Positions 17,351 through 26,139 of a stretch of 55,836 bases of DNA are shown here, one piece after another. The DNA lies in NCBI GenBank assembly GCA_018712125.1, contig DVHM01000082.1:1-55836 (forward strand). Direction: 5' to 3'. The translations under genes and the position numbers were made by a program. This DNA comes from Pullilachnospira_A gallistercoris (GTDB lineage Bacteria; Bacillota; Clostridia; Lachnospirales; Lachnospiraceae). Below the pieces are notes generated by a model. It had not been told where the DNA came from, did not search any database, and saw nothing but the letters and a program-made list of their open reading frames with translations. Each line of letters starts with the position of its first letter. The first letter of the stretch is position 1.

Positions 17351-20300
17351 AGGAAGACTGTTTTATGGAATCATCAGCCTGTGCATGACTGCGGTTCTGC
17401 TGCTGTCCTCCGCGCCTGTCCCTGTTCTGGCGGAGGAGGCGTCGAACGACGGGACCGTCATCGAGGTCGGCTGCGAGCAGGATCTGCTGGATCTGGCCAA
17501 AAACTGCAAGCTCAACAGCTACAGCCTCGGCAAGACGGTGGAGCTGACGGCGGACATTCAGGTGTACAGCCCGAATTTCAGTGGAATTCCCTTTTTCAAC
17601 GGGACATTCCACGGAAACGGTCACACGATCTCTGGAATTTCCATCAGCGGAAAGGGCTCCAACCAGGGCTTTTTCCGTTATTTGGGCAATCAGGCCCTGG
17701 TCAGTGATCTGAATATTTCCGGAGCGGTTGCTCCCTCCGGCACACAGGAAAACATCGGCGGAATTGCGGGATCCAACTACGGAACCATCAGCGGCTGCTC
17801 CTTCGTGGGAAGCGTCAGCGGCGAGACCAATGTGGGCGGTATCGCCGGCACCAACAAGAGCACCGGCAAGATTGTGAAGTCCACATCCCGGGCAGTGGTA
17901 ATGGCGGTCTCCCAGACCGGCGGCATTGCGGGAAACAACGAGGGACTGATCGCGGACAGCAGCAACGAGAGCAGTGTCAATGTGGATGTGCTGGAGCCGT
18001 CGCTGGATCTTGGAGGTATTGATCTGGGAACGCTGAACCTGGCGAAGACGGTAATCAACCGCACCAATATGGGCGGTATCGCGGGAACTTCCACCGGCAT
18101 TATTTCCGGCTGCCAGAATCTGGGAACCATCGGGTATGAGCATTCCGGTTACAATGTGGGAGGGATTGCCGGACGGCAGAACGGCATTGTGACAAACTGC
18201 GAGAACCGTGGAGTCATTTACGGCCGCAAGGATGTGGGCGGTATCGCCGGCCAGGCGCAGCCCTATCTGGAGTGGGAATATTTTAAGAGCCGTCTCTCCT
18301 CCGCGAAGGACCAGGTGCAGCAGATGAATCAGACCTTGGAGAGTCTCTCCCCGATCATGGAGGAGACCACCGACGGAATGATGGGGTATGCTCAGATTCT
18401 GATCGACCAGTATCACGGACTCATGGACGGTATGGCGGATGATATGGACGCGCTGAAGGCGGCAGTACAGTCCGATATGGGCAATGTCAAGGAAATCACA
18501 AGCCAGGCAACGGCGGCACTGGATACCATCGAACAGATTCTCTCCTCCTACCGGGCGGATGCCCTGCCAGAGATCTCCAGCGTGGAGGATCTGCAAAATT
18601 TCCTGACGCAGATGGAGAACGATTTCCATACGCTGGAAGATCAGTTTGATACGCTGTTAAATCAGACCGATGGCCTGGAGGGAACCTTCGACGCCACCGG
18701 GGAGTCGGCGGAGGCATTTGTGGATCACCTGTCCGAGCAGTTCCACGACACCTCCCGGGTGGAGACCATTGAGGCCATGCTGAACATGCTGGATGAAAAT
18801 GTGCAGAAAATTACGGATGTGATGGGGCAGACTTCTCAACAGGTGGAGGATCTGATCAATTCCGTGGATCAGGCGATCCGGTCGGATTTGGATCAACTGG
18901 ATCATGGCGGCAATCTGCTGCAGGATGTCACTTCAATGAAATCCGCGGAGGACACGGACGGCGTGATTACTTCCTGTCGGAATTACGGCGCTGTGGAGGC
19001 GGATCTCAACGCGGGAGGCATCGCGGGCTCCATGAATGTGGATTACGAGGATGACCAGGAGAAGGATCCCGACATGAGTTCTCTCAATATTGTCACGAGA
19101 ATCAACGCGAGCAGTGTGGTTGCTTACAGTGTCAACTACGGCAAGGTGGAGGTAAAGAAGGACAACGGCGGCGGTATTGTGGGCCTACAGGAACTGGGAC
19201 TGGTCTATGGCTGTGAGTCCTACGGCAACATTTCATCCGATTCCGGTTCCTATCTGGGAGGTATCGCGGGAGACAGCCTGGCAGCCATTCAGAATTCCTA
19301 TGTCAGAAGCCAGGTGGAGGGCTCTGATTATCTGGGCGGTATTGCCGGCAGCGGAGCCACGATGACCGGAAACGTTGCCATGGTCAATCTTCAGTCTGAC
19401 GGAGAGGGCGTCGGTTCCGTGGCCGGTGTGGTTGCGGATGACGGGGGCTCTGTGGAGAGCAATTACTTTGTGGGCGAGGAATATGGGGCTATTGACGACA
19501 TCAGTTATTCCGGGGCCGCGGAGCCTGTCAGCTATGAAGCCCTGATGAGCCGGGCAGACATTCCGGCTGGATTTTCCCAGGTAACCGTTACGTTTGTCTC
19601 CGAGGACGGAGAGACCCTGTCGGAGGTAAATATCCCCTACGGCGGCAGTCTGACAGAGGAAAACTATCCGGAGGTTACCCCGGATGATGGATGCTACATA
19701 TCCTGGGAGTGCTCCCGGACACTGGATACCATCACGGATAATCTGGTTATTACGGCCACGAATGTTCCGTGGACCAAGAGTGTGGCGGGAAATATCCGCA
19801 GCGAGGACGGTAAGGATCTGTTCCTGGCGGTGGGCGAATTCTATGACCACACCAGACTGTACCTTGTGGAGACAGATGGACCGGAGAATCTGCCCGCGGA
19901 CGGCGAACTGCTCTACGCTTACAGCTGGTATCTGACCAGCGAGCAGGAGAAGGAGCAGGATACGTTGGAAGGTCATTTCTATACCCAGGGCATGCCGGAC
20001 AACGCAGTGCTGTATCTGCAGAAGGACGGTCAGTGGGTAAGGACGGATGCAGAGACCGATGGATCCTATCTGGTGGCTGAGATCTCCTGCGGTCAGCCCT
20101 TCGCGGTGGTGCTGCTTCCGGAGAGCGGCATTTCGCCCTATCTGATGATCGGGATTGTCCTTGCGGCGGCAGCGGTAATACTGTTGATCTTCATTATTGT
20201 CAGAAGAAAGAGGCACAAGACGCTGGCGGGGCAGGCGGCTGCAGAGTCTGCGGTATCGGAAGAAAAACAGCCGGTCGCGGATGATGACACAGACGACGGG

Positions 20301-20399
20301 GCTGAGGAAGACGCGGACGGACTGCTGGAGATTCCTGAAATTGAGGTCGAGGACGCACCGGAGGAGACCGCCGGAGAGGAAAACAGCGACGACCGGTAA
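17337..20399 (+). CDS. Membrane-anchored GLUG-repeat surface protein with helical insertion
   Basis: 1020 residues. Signal peptide MMRSRGRLFYGIISLCMTAVLLLSS...VLA (about 1-33); GLUG-type beta repeats with recurrent NVGGIAG motifs at about residues 86-311; a purely helical, coiled-coil-like insertion (about 313-541, many Q, M, D and heptad-like leucines); a second GLUG block (about 542-705); an Ig-like/repeat region; one membrane anchor (about 935-957); and an acidic cytoplasmic tail. Start ATG at 17337 with AAGGAGG 6 nt upstream overlaps the MMPL gene. It is exported and tethered to the membrane with the bulk outside. Coupling to the MMPL exporter suggests an extracytoplasmic partner of that transporter; function unknown. 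Confidence 0.85.
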   Translation: MMRSRGRLFYGIISLCMTAVLLLSSAPVPVLAEEASNDGTVIEVGCEQDLLDLAKNCKLNSYSLGKTVELTADIQVYSPNFSGIPFFNGTFHGNGHTISGISISGKGSNQGFFRYLGNQALVSDLNISGAVAPSGTQENIGGIAGSNYGTISGCSFVGSVSGETNVGGIAGTNKSTGKIVKSTSRAVVMAVSQTGGIAGNNEGLIADSSNESSVNVDVLEPSLDLGGIDLGTLNLAKTVINRTNMGGIAGTSTGIISGCQNLGTIGYEHSGYNVGGIAGRQNGIVTNCENRGVIYGRKDVGGIAGQAQPYLEWEYFKSRLSSAKDQVQQMNQTLESLSPIMEETTDGMMGYAQILIDQYHGLMDGMADDMDALKAAVQSDMGNVKEITSQATAALDTIEQILSSYRADALPEISSVEDLQNFLTQMENDFHTLEDQFDTLLNQTDGLEGTFDATGESAEAFVDHLSEQFHDTSRVETIEAMLNMLDENVQKITDVMGQTSQQVEDLINSVDQAIRSDLDQLDHGGNLLQDVTSMKSAEDTDGVITSCRNYGAVEADLNAGGIAGSMNVDYEDDQEKDPDMSSLNIVTRINASSVVAYSVNYGKVEVKKDNGGGIVGLQELGLVYGCESYGNISSDSGSYLGGIAGDSLAAIQNSYVRSQVEGSDYLGGIAGSGATMTGNVAMVNLQSDGEGVGSVAGVVADDGGSVESNYFVGEEYGAIDDISYSGAAEPVSYEALMSRADIPAGFSQVTVTFVSEDGETLSEVNIPYGGSLTEENYPEVTPDDGCYISWECSRTLDTITDNLVITATNVPWTKSVAGNIRSEDGKDLFLAVGEFYDHTRLYLVETDGPENLPADGELLYAYSWYLTSEQEKEQDTLEGHFYTQGMPDNAVLYLQKDGQWVRTDAETDGSYLVAEISCGQPFAVVLLPESGISPYLMIGIVLAAAAVILLIFIIVRRKRHKTLAGQAAAESAVSEEKQPVADDDTDDGAEEDADGLLEIPEIEVEDAPEETAGEENSDDR

Positions 20400-20494
20400 G
20401 ACGCGGAAATAATATGCATAAATCAGCGGGGAATTGCGCCAAATAAAGGCAGAGATGAGATTGCGTATTGGAAAGAGAAAGGATATGGCAGTTT

Positions 20495-21487
20495 ATGAGG
20501 CTTTGCTTTTTTGACACAAAACCCTACGACCGGGAGTTTTTTGATCGGGAAAATGAGAAACACGGATATGAGATCATCTATCACGAGGAGAAACTGAATC
20601 CCTCCACGGCGGTTATCGCCGCAGGGTGCGACGCGGCCTGCGCCTTCGTCAATGATGATATCGGCACGGAGACGGTAAAAAACCTGGCGCAGGCGGGGAT
20701 AAAGGTGCTTGCCATGCGCTGCGCCGGGTACAACAACATTGATCTGAAGGAGGCGGCAGGGAAAATCCGGGTGCTGCGGGTGCCGGCATACTCGCCATAC
20801 GCGGTGGCGGAACATGCCATGGGACTTCTTCTGACACTGAACCGGAGGATCCACAGGGCCTACATCCGCACCCGGGATTTCAATTTCAGTTTAAACGGCC
20901 TGACCGGGATGGATCTCCACGGGAAGACCGTGGGCATTGTGGGGACGGGAAAGATCGGGCAGTGCTTTGCCTCCATCTGCGAGGGATTCGGCATGAGGGT
21001 ATTGGCCTACGATCCCTATCCGAACACATCCCTCGGGCTGGATTATGTGCCTCTGGAGGATCTTCTGCGGCGGTCGGACGTGATTTCCCTTCACTGTCCG
21101 CTGACAAAGGATAATTATCATATGATTGACGAGAAGGCCATCCGAGCTATGAAGCCGGGGGTCATGTTTGTGAACACCTCCCGGGGCGCGCTGGTGGAGA
21201 GCGAGGCGCTGCTGGAAGGACTTCTGTCCGGAAAAATCCGGGGCGCCGGGCTGGACGTGTACGAGGAGGAGGCGGATATGTTCTACGAGGACAATTCCAG
21301 CCAGATCATCCAGGACGATGTGCTCAGCCGCTTTCTGGTGCTGCCAAATGTGTTGATTACCTCCCATCAGGCCTTCCTGACGGAGGAAGCGCTCTCCGAG
21401 ATCGCGGCCACCACGTTGAATAATCTGGATGATTATTTTGCCGGACGGCCCTTAAAGAACGAGATCTCCTATCAGTCGCAGCACTGA
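20495..21487 (+). CDS. ldhA: D-lactate dehydrogenase (D-2-hydroxyacid dehydrogenase family)
   Basis: NADH-dependent reduction of pyruvate to D-lactate, a fermentative electron sink. 330 residues from ATG 20495 (MRLCFFDTKPYDREFF, the typical D-LDH start); an upstream TTG at 20468 would add nine poorly fitting residues. NAD fold GIVGTGKIGQ, the NTSRGALVESEAL motif, catalytic region PLTKDNYHMI and HQAFLTEEA near the C-terminus are all present. YEEEADMFYEDNS is characteristic of the fermentative LdhA group rather than of glycerate or phosphoglycerate dehydrogenases. Confidence 0.93.
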   Translation: MRLCFFDTKPYDREFFDRENEKHGYEIIYHEEKLNPSTAVIAAGCDAACAFVNDDIGTETVKNLAQAGIKVLAMRCAGYNNIDLKEAAGKIRVLRVPAYSPYAVAEHAMGLLLTLNRRIHRAYIRTRDFNFSLNGLTGMDLHGKTVGIVGTGKIGQCFASICEGFGMRVLAYDPYPNTSLGLDYVPLEDLLRRSDVISLHCPLTKDNYHMIDEKAIRAMKPGVMFVNTSRGALVESEALLEGLLSGKIRGAGLDVYEEEADMFYEDNSSQIIQDDVLSRFLVLPNVLITSHQAFLTEEALSEIAATTLNNLDDYFAGRPLKNEISYQSQH

Positions 21488-21510
21488 AGGAGATCTTTGC
21501 GTTTTTTTTT
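21461..21510 (+). terminator. Terminator overlapping the ldhA stop codon
   Basis: AGATCTCC (21462-21469) pairs with GGAGATCT (21489-21496) across a 19-nt loop that includes the stop codon; a run of nine T follows. The left arm is within the coding sequence. Confidence 0.65.
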
Positions 21511-21618
21511 AGAAACAACAGGAAAAGGCGTGGACAACAGCCGAAACCTCATGATAGAATTTTACCATACAAAACCTACGAAAACACAGGTATTATGAGA
21601 GAATGTGAGGGATGAGAA

Positions 21619-23070
21619 ATGTATGCTGACGGCAATATGCTGAAGATCAAACACGACGTGCTCTACGAGGTGGCCAAGCTGGCCTTTGCGGGAGAGTTGG
21701 AGGAGAAGCGGGACAACATCGCGATGGAGCTGATTCCGGGGCCGACACCCCAGTTCCGCTGCTGCATTTACAAGGAGCGGGAGATTATCCGCCAGAGAGT
21801 ACGCCTGGCGGAGGGCAAGGCTCCCGGAACCAAGGATGACGGCAATGTGATACAGGTTATCCCTACAGCCTGTGAGGACTGCCCGATTTCCAGCTATGTT
21901 GTGACGGACAACTGCATGAACTGTATCGGAAAGGCCTGCTACAACGCCTGCAATTTCGGAGCCATCGAGATCGGACGCCACCGTTCCCACATCGACGCTT
22001 CCAAGTGCAAGGAGTGCGGAAAGTGCGCTCAGGCATGTCCTTACAATGCCATCGCGGCCTTGAAGCGCCCCTGCAAGTTCAGCTGTCCGGTGGACGCGAT
22101 TACATATGATGAGCGCGGCATCTCCGTGATCGATGACGAGAAATGCATCCGCTGCGGACACTGTATCCATCGCTGCCCCTTTGGAGCGATCGGATCCAAG
22201 TCCTTTATCGTACAGGTAATCGAAGCCCTGAAGTCCAAGCATCCGGTTTACGCCATGGTGGCGCCGGCTACCGAGGGTATGTTCGGCAAGGGCATTACCA
22301 TGAACAGCTGGAAGAAAGCCATGAAGGAAGTCGGCTTTACCGATCTGGTGGAGGTCGGACTGGGCGGCGACATGACGGCGGCTTACGAGGCCCAGGAGTG
22401 GGCGGAGGCCTACAAGGAGGGAAAGAAGATGACGACCTCCTGCTGCCCGGCTTTCGTGAACATGATCAAGAAACATTTCCCGGAGCTGATTGACAATATG
22501 TCCACCACCGTTTCCCCCATGTGCGGTGTTTCCCGTATGCTCAAGGCAAAGGAACCGGACGCGATTACCGTGTTCATCGGACCCTGCATCGCCAAGAAAT
22601 CCGAGGTGGTAGATCACGCCATCGAGGGCAACACGGATTACGCCCTGACTTACAGTGAGATCCGGGCTATCATGCGGGCGAAGAACGTGGAACTTCAGGA
22701 GGATGACAACACTTACCAGGAGGCTTCCGTGTACGGCAAGCGCTTCGCCAACTCCGGCGGCGTGACGGCTGCGGTTCTGGAGAGCCTGAAGGAGTGCAAC
22801 GAGGAGATCGACGCCTGCGTGTGCAAGGCAAACGGCGCTGCGGAGTGTAAGAAGGCACTGCTGTTGTTGAAGCTGGGCAAGCTTCCTGAGGACTTTATCG
22901 AGGGTATGATCTGTGAGGGCGGCTGTGTGGGCGGTCCCAGCGCTTACCGTGACCAGAATATGGCAAAGAAGACCCGGGACGCCATGATCGCCGAGGCCGA
23001 CAGCAGGGGAATCAACAAGAACCTGAGCAATTACGCGATGGACAGTTTCTCCATGCACAGTAAACGGTAA
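21619..23070 (+). CDS. Monomeric [FeFe] hydrogenase, group-B-like
   Basis: 483-residue iron hydrogenase with ferredoxin-type cluster domains N-terminal to the H-cluster domain. Two [4Fe-4S] sets are visible (CKECGKCAQACPYN and CIRCGHCIHRCPFG), plus extra Cys in CMNCIGKACYNAC. H-cluster motifs: L1 TSCCPAF (Cys275 proton-relay type, Cys276 ligand), L2 GPCIAKKSE (Cys323), L3 EGMICEGGCVGG (Cys432, Cys436). TSCCPA with PC-x-x-K-K-S-E is the group B pattern, distinct from the CpI-type TSCCPGW / MPC. It interconverts protons and H2, probably with ferredoxin. A weak ribosome-binding site (GAGGGATGAG) precedes ATG. No maturase genes (hydE/F/G) occur in the window. Confidence 0.93.
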   Translation: MYADGNMLKIKHDVLYEVAKLAFAGELEEKRDNIAMELIPGPTPQFRCCIYKEREIIRQRVRLAEGKAPGTKDDGNVIQVIPTACEDCPISSYVVTDNCMNCIGKACYNACNFGAIEIGRHRSHIDASKCKECGKCAQACPYNAIAALKRPCKFSCPVDAITYDERGISVIDDEKCIRCGHCIHRCPFGAIGSKSFIVQVIEALKSKHPVYAMVAPATEGMFGKGITMNSWKKAMKEVGFTDLVEVGLGGDMTAAYEAQEWAEAYKEGKKMTTSCCPAFVNMIKKHFPELIDNMSTTVSPMCGVSRMLKAKEPDAITVFIGPCIAKKSEVVDHAIEGNTDYALTYSEIRAIMRAKNVELQEDDNTYQEASVYGKRFANSGGVTAAVLESLKECNEEIDACVCKANGAAECKKALLLLKLGKLPEDFIEGMICEGGCVGGPSAYRDQNMAKKTRDAMIAEADSRGINKNLSNYAMDSFSMHSKR

Positions 23071-23075
23071 GAATC

Positions 23076-23888
23076 ATGGAATCACAGAAGCATACACCGG
23101 TATATTTGACAGCAAATTATCATACCCATACAGCGCGGTGCGGTCACGCTGTCGGCGCGGATGAGGAATATGTAAAGGCGGCCATTGCGGCCGGAATGCA
23201 GGTGCTTGGCTTTTCTGACCACATTCCCTGGCCGGATCAGGTTCCACCCCGGGACACGCTTCATATGAGAATGAACAGGGCGGCAGAATATGCCGCCTCT
23301 GTTTGTGCCCTCCGGGAGAAATACCGGGATCAGATCGCTATTTATCTGGGGTTTGAGGCGGAATATCTGCCGGAATTTTATGAGGCGCAGATGAAGATGT
23401 GCGAAGAGCTGGACGTGGATTATCTGATCATGGGCCAGCATTTCCTGCCGGAGTCCCTTATCTATGCCGGCAGCAGAACCGGGAGCCGCCGGGTGCTGGA
23501 GCAATATGTGGATACGGTGCTGGAGGGGCTTTCCACCGGCGCCTACTCCTGTCTCTGCCATCCGGATCTCGTGGACTTTGCCGGGGATGGAGCCTTTTAC
23601 AGAAAGCAGATGCGCCGGCTCTGTGAAGGGGTAAAGAAGATGGGAATTCCGCTGGAGATCAACCTTCTGGGACTCGGGGAGGGAAGGCATTACCCGAATG
23701 AGCGTTTCTGGACCATCGCCGGAGAGACGGGAAACCGCGCGATCATCGGTGTGGATGCCCACGATCCCGCGAGCATCGGAAAACATCGGATCTTTGAAGC
23801 GGCCCTTGCATTGGCAGAGCGGTGTGGACTGGAAGTGGAGGAGCGGATGGAATTTTCCGCGACAGCGCCCTGGAGGCAGCGCCTGTAG
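23076..23888 (+). CDS. PHP-domain histidinol-phosphatase-type phosphoesterase
   Basis: 270 residues. The N-terminal metal motif NYHTHTARCGHA, then GFSDHIPWPD, GFEAEYLPEF, MGQHFL, SCLCHPDLV and GVDAHDP supply the metal-binding His/Asp/Glu set of PHP phosphatases (HisK/HisJ type, removing phosphate from histidinol phosphate). It starts 5 bp after the hydrogenase stop, so the two are co-transcribed. No other histidine-biosynthesis gene is nearby, so the substrate could be another phosphate ester. Confidence 0.85.
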   Translation: MESQKHTPVYLTANYHTHTARCGHAVGADEEYVKAAIAAGMQVLGFSDHIPWPDQVPPRDTLHMRMNRAAEYAASVCALREKYRDQIAIYLGFEAEYLPEFYEAQMKMCEELDVDYLIMGQHFLPESLIYAGSRTGSRRVLEQYVDTVLEGLSTGAYSCLCHPDLVDFAGDGAFYRKQMRRLCEGVKKMGIPLEINLLGLGEGRHYPNERFWTIAGETGNRAIIGVDAHDPASIGKHRIFEAALALAERCGLEVEERMEFSATAPWRQRL

Positions 23889-23893
23889 CACGG

Positions 23894-24823
23894 TTATTTT
23901 TTCGGGGGGTTCGGAGCCCCGGGCAGACGTCCCCGGGTCTCCGGCACGCTGCTGATGTGCAGGGAGTAGGCCTCCTTGAATTCCCGGGGCGCCACGCCGA
24001 ATTCCTTTTTGAAGGCCCGGAAGAAGCTGGTGTAGTCCCGGAAACCGAAAGCGGTGGCCACCTCGTGGAGCGGCATTCCGGAGAGGATGCTGTTCTTGCT
24101 GGCGTCCAGCCGCTTTTTTACCAGATACTGATGGACGGACATGCCCATGTTGTCCTTGAATACATGGGAAATGTGATATTTGCTCACATAAAATTCCCGG
24201 GCCAGGGCGTCCAGACTCAGATCCTCCTCCAGGTGGGCATTGATGTACTCACAGATGTTGGAGAAGAGGAAGGGCTGCTTTACATTGGCGGCGGGCTGCT
24301 GGCGCTGGTAGACGACGCGGTTGATGGACAGCAGCAGGGAGGTAATGTAGCAGTCCAGCATGGGGGCGTGGAAAGCGGCCACCCGCTGATGTTCCTCAAT
24401 GATTTCAATCAGTTTGTTGAAGAGGATCTGGGCCGAGGAGAAATCAGAGGAAAAATGGTGGCAGCTGATCTGGTCGCTGTACTCGTAGCAGTAGGAGATG
24501 TCCGGCTGTATTTGCATGAGCTTCTGAAAATATTCCGGCGACAGCCACAGTACGATTCTCCGGTAGGGACGGTCGGCGTCTCTGAACTGGGGGCGATGGA
24601 AGACGCCCGGCGGGATCAGACAGATATCTCCGTACTGGAGAGGGTAGACATTTTTTCCGATCTGATAGGAGAGATCCCCCTCCAGAAAGAAATAGACTTC
24701 ATAGTAATCATGCCGATGGATAGAGACATCGGAGAGCTTTTTGTCCTCATAGTAAAAAATTTCAAAATCGGAGGTGGCCATGTGCTGCCTTGTCTCAAAC
24801 TGGCTGTGATAGTGTCTTGCCAT
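23894..24823 (-). CDS. AraC-family regulator, probable regulator of the uronate operon
   Basis: 309 residues. The N-terminal cupin (IHRHDYYEVYFFLEGDLSY...ICLIPPGVFHRPQF) is followed by a helical linker and a C-terminal AraC DNA-binding domain (LSLDALAREFYVSKYHISHVFK and FGFRDYTSFFRAFKKEFGVAPREFKEAY). Divergent from uxuA, with 208 bp between. In that gap an 11-bp direct repeat spaced 21 bp apart, typical for AraC dimers, lies just upstream of uxuA, so activation of the uronate genes is likely. The stop is 5 bp from that of the convergent PHP gene. Confidence 0.9.
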   Translation of the reverse strand: MARHYHSQFETRQHMATSDFEIFYYEDKKLSDVSIHRHDYYEVYFFLEGDLSYQIGKNVYPLQYGDICLIPPGVFHRPQFRDADRPYRRIVLWLSPEYFQKLMQIQPDISYCYEYSDQISCHHFSSDFSSAQILFNKLIEIIEEHQRVAAFHAPMLDCYITSLLLSINRVVYQRQQPAANVKQPFLFSNICEYINAHLEEDLSLDALAREFYVSKYHISHVFKDNMGMSVHQYLVKKRLDASKNSILSGMPLHEVATAFGFRDYTSFFRAFKKEFGVAPREFKEAYSLHISSVPETRGRLPGAPNPPKK

Positions 24824-24937
24824 AGCGTTTTCCCCTTTCCTGTTTTCCTTTTCGTTTCCTGTTTTTCCTGTTCCGGGATTTTTTGTTGCTGCCGGATTGT
24901 CCGGCGTGTCCTTTCTGCCTGTATTTTACAATCTAAC

Positions 24938-24996
24938 CACAAGATTTGCAATGTTTATCACAAGATTTGTCATTGGTATCTGTCTGAAAATTTAAT
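24938..24996 (+). promoter_or_regulatory. AraC-type operator (21-bp direct repeat) and uxuA promoter
   Basis: CACAAGATTTG occurs at 24938-24948 and again at 24959-24969, an exact period of 21 bp (two helical turns). The proximal copy overlaps a -35-like TTGTCA (24967-24972), followed at 18 bp by TTTAAT (24991-24996). This is the class-II layout of AraC-type activators, placed about 36 bp before the uxuA ATG. Confidence 0.65.
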
Positions 24997-25031
24997 AGAA
25001 TGGAATCATCAAATGATAGGAGGTATCTACT

Positions 25032-26087
25032 ATGAAGTTATCGTTCCGCTGGTACGGAGAGGACGACAAGGTAACCCTGGAGCAGATCCGGCAGATTCCC
25101 GGCATGCACTCCATCGTGACCGCTGTCTATGACGTTCCTGTGGGGGAGGTCTGGAGCAGAGAGTCCATCGCGCGGCTGAAGAAGCTGACCGAGGACGCAG
25201 GACTCCATTTCGAGGTCATCGAGAGCATCCCCGTACACGAGGACATCAAACTGGGCAAGCCCTCCAGAGACAGGTACATTGAGAACTACTGCGAGAATAT
25301 CCGCAGAGTGGCCGAGGCAGGAATCAAGTGCATCTGCTACAATTTTATGCCGGTCTTCGACTGGACCAGAACACAGCTGGATCACAAACTCCCGGACGGC
25401 TCTACTTCTCTGGTTTACTATCAGGAGCAGGTGGACCAGGTCAATCCCCTGCAGTCCGACAGTGATCTGACCCTCCCGGGATGGGACGCAAGCTATTCCA
25501 GAGAGGAACTGAAAAGTGTCGTTGCGGAGTATCAGGCACTCTCCGAGGAAGACCTGTGGAACAATCTCGCGTACTTCCTGGAGAGAATCATCCCGGTGGC
25601 TGCCGAGTGCGACGTGAATATGGCCATCCACGAGGATGATCCCTGCTGGAGCATTTTCGGACTTCCCAGAATCATTACCTGTGAGGAGAACCTGGATCGG
25701 TTCTTAAAGCTGGTGGACGATCCCCACAATGGCATCACGCTGTGTACCGGATCTCTGGGATGTTCCGCGAAGAACGATGTACCCCGCCTGGCGGCAAAAT
25801 ACGCGGCCATGGGAAGAATCCATTTCGCCCATCTGAGAAATGTGCAGATTCTGGACAATGGATTTGAGGAGCGGGCCCATCTGTCCAGCTGTGGCAGCCT
25901 GGATATGTATGAGATCGTAAAAGCCCTCCACGACAACGGATTTACCGGATATATCCGTCCGGATCACGGAAGAATGATCTGGGGCGAGACGGGAAGAGCC
26001 GGATACGGTCTCTATGACAGAGCCCTGGGAGCAACCTACATCAACGGTCTCTGGGAAGCGGTGGAAAAGGCTTCCGCAAAGAAATAA
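25032..26087 (+). CDS. uxuA: Mannonate dehydratase
   Basis: Dehydrates D-mannonate to 2-keto-3-deoxygluconate (KDG) in glucuronate breakdown. 351 residues, starting MKLSFRWYGEDDKVTLEQIRQIPG, the typical UxuA N-terminus. Metal-binding stretches IHEDDP, TLCTGSLG, FAHLRNV and YIRPDHGRMIWGE are present. Ribosome-binding site ATAGGAGG precedes the ATG. First gene of the uxuA-SDR-eda-uxaC-kdgK operon under the divergent AraC gene. Confidence 0.95.
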   Translation: MKLSFRWYGEDDKVTLEQIRQIPGMHSIVTAVYDVPVGEVWSRESIARLKKLTEDAGLHFEVIESIPVHEDIKLGKPSRDRYIENYCENIRRVAEAGIKCICYNFMPVFDWTRTQLDHKLPDGSTSLVYYQEQVDQVNPLQSDSDLTLPGWDASYSREELKSVVAEYQALSEEDLWNNLAYFLERIIPVAAECDVNMAIHEDDPCWSIFGLPRIITCEENLDRFLKLVDDPHNGITLCTGSLGCSAKNDVPRLAAKYAAMGRIHFAHLRNVQILDNGFEERAHLSSCGSLDMYEIVKALHDNGFTGYIRPDHGRMIWGETGRAGYGLYDRALGATYINGLWEAVEKASAKK

Positions 26088-26139
26088 TGTAAATTTGGGA
26101 ACAGTTTTTACACGCAGTTGTGAAAGGAGCGTAAATAAG

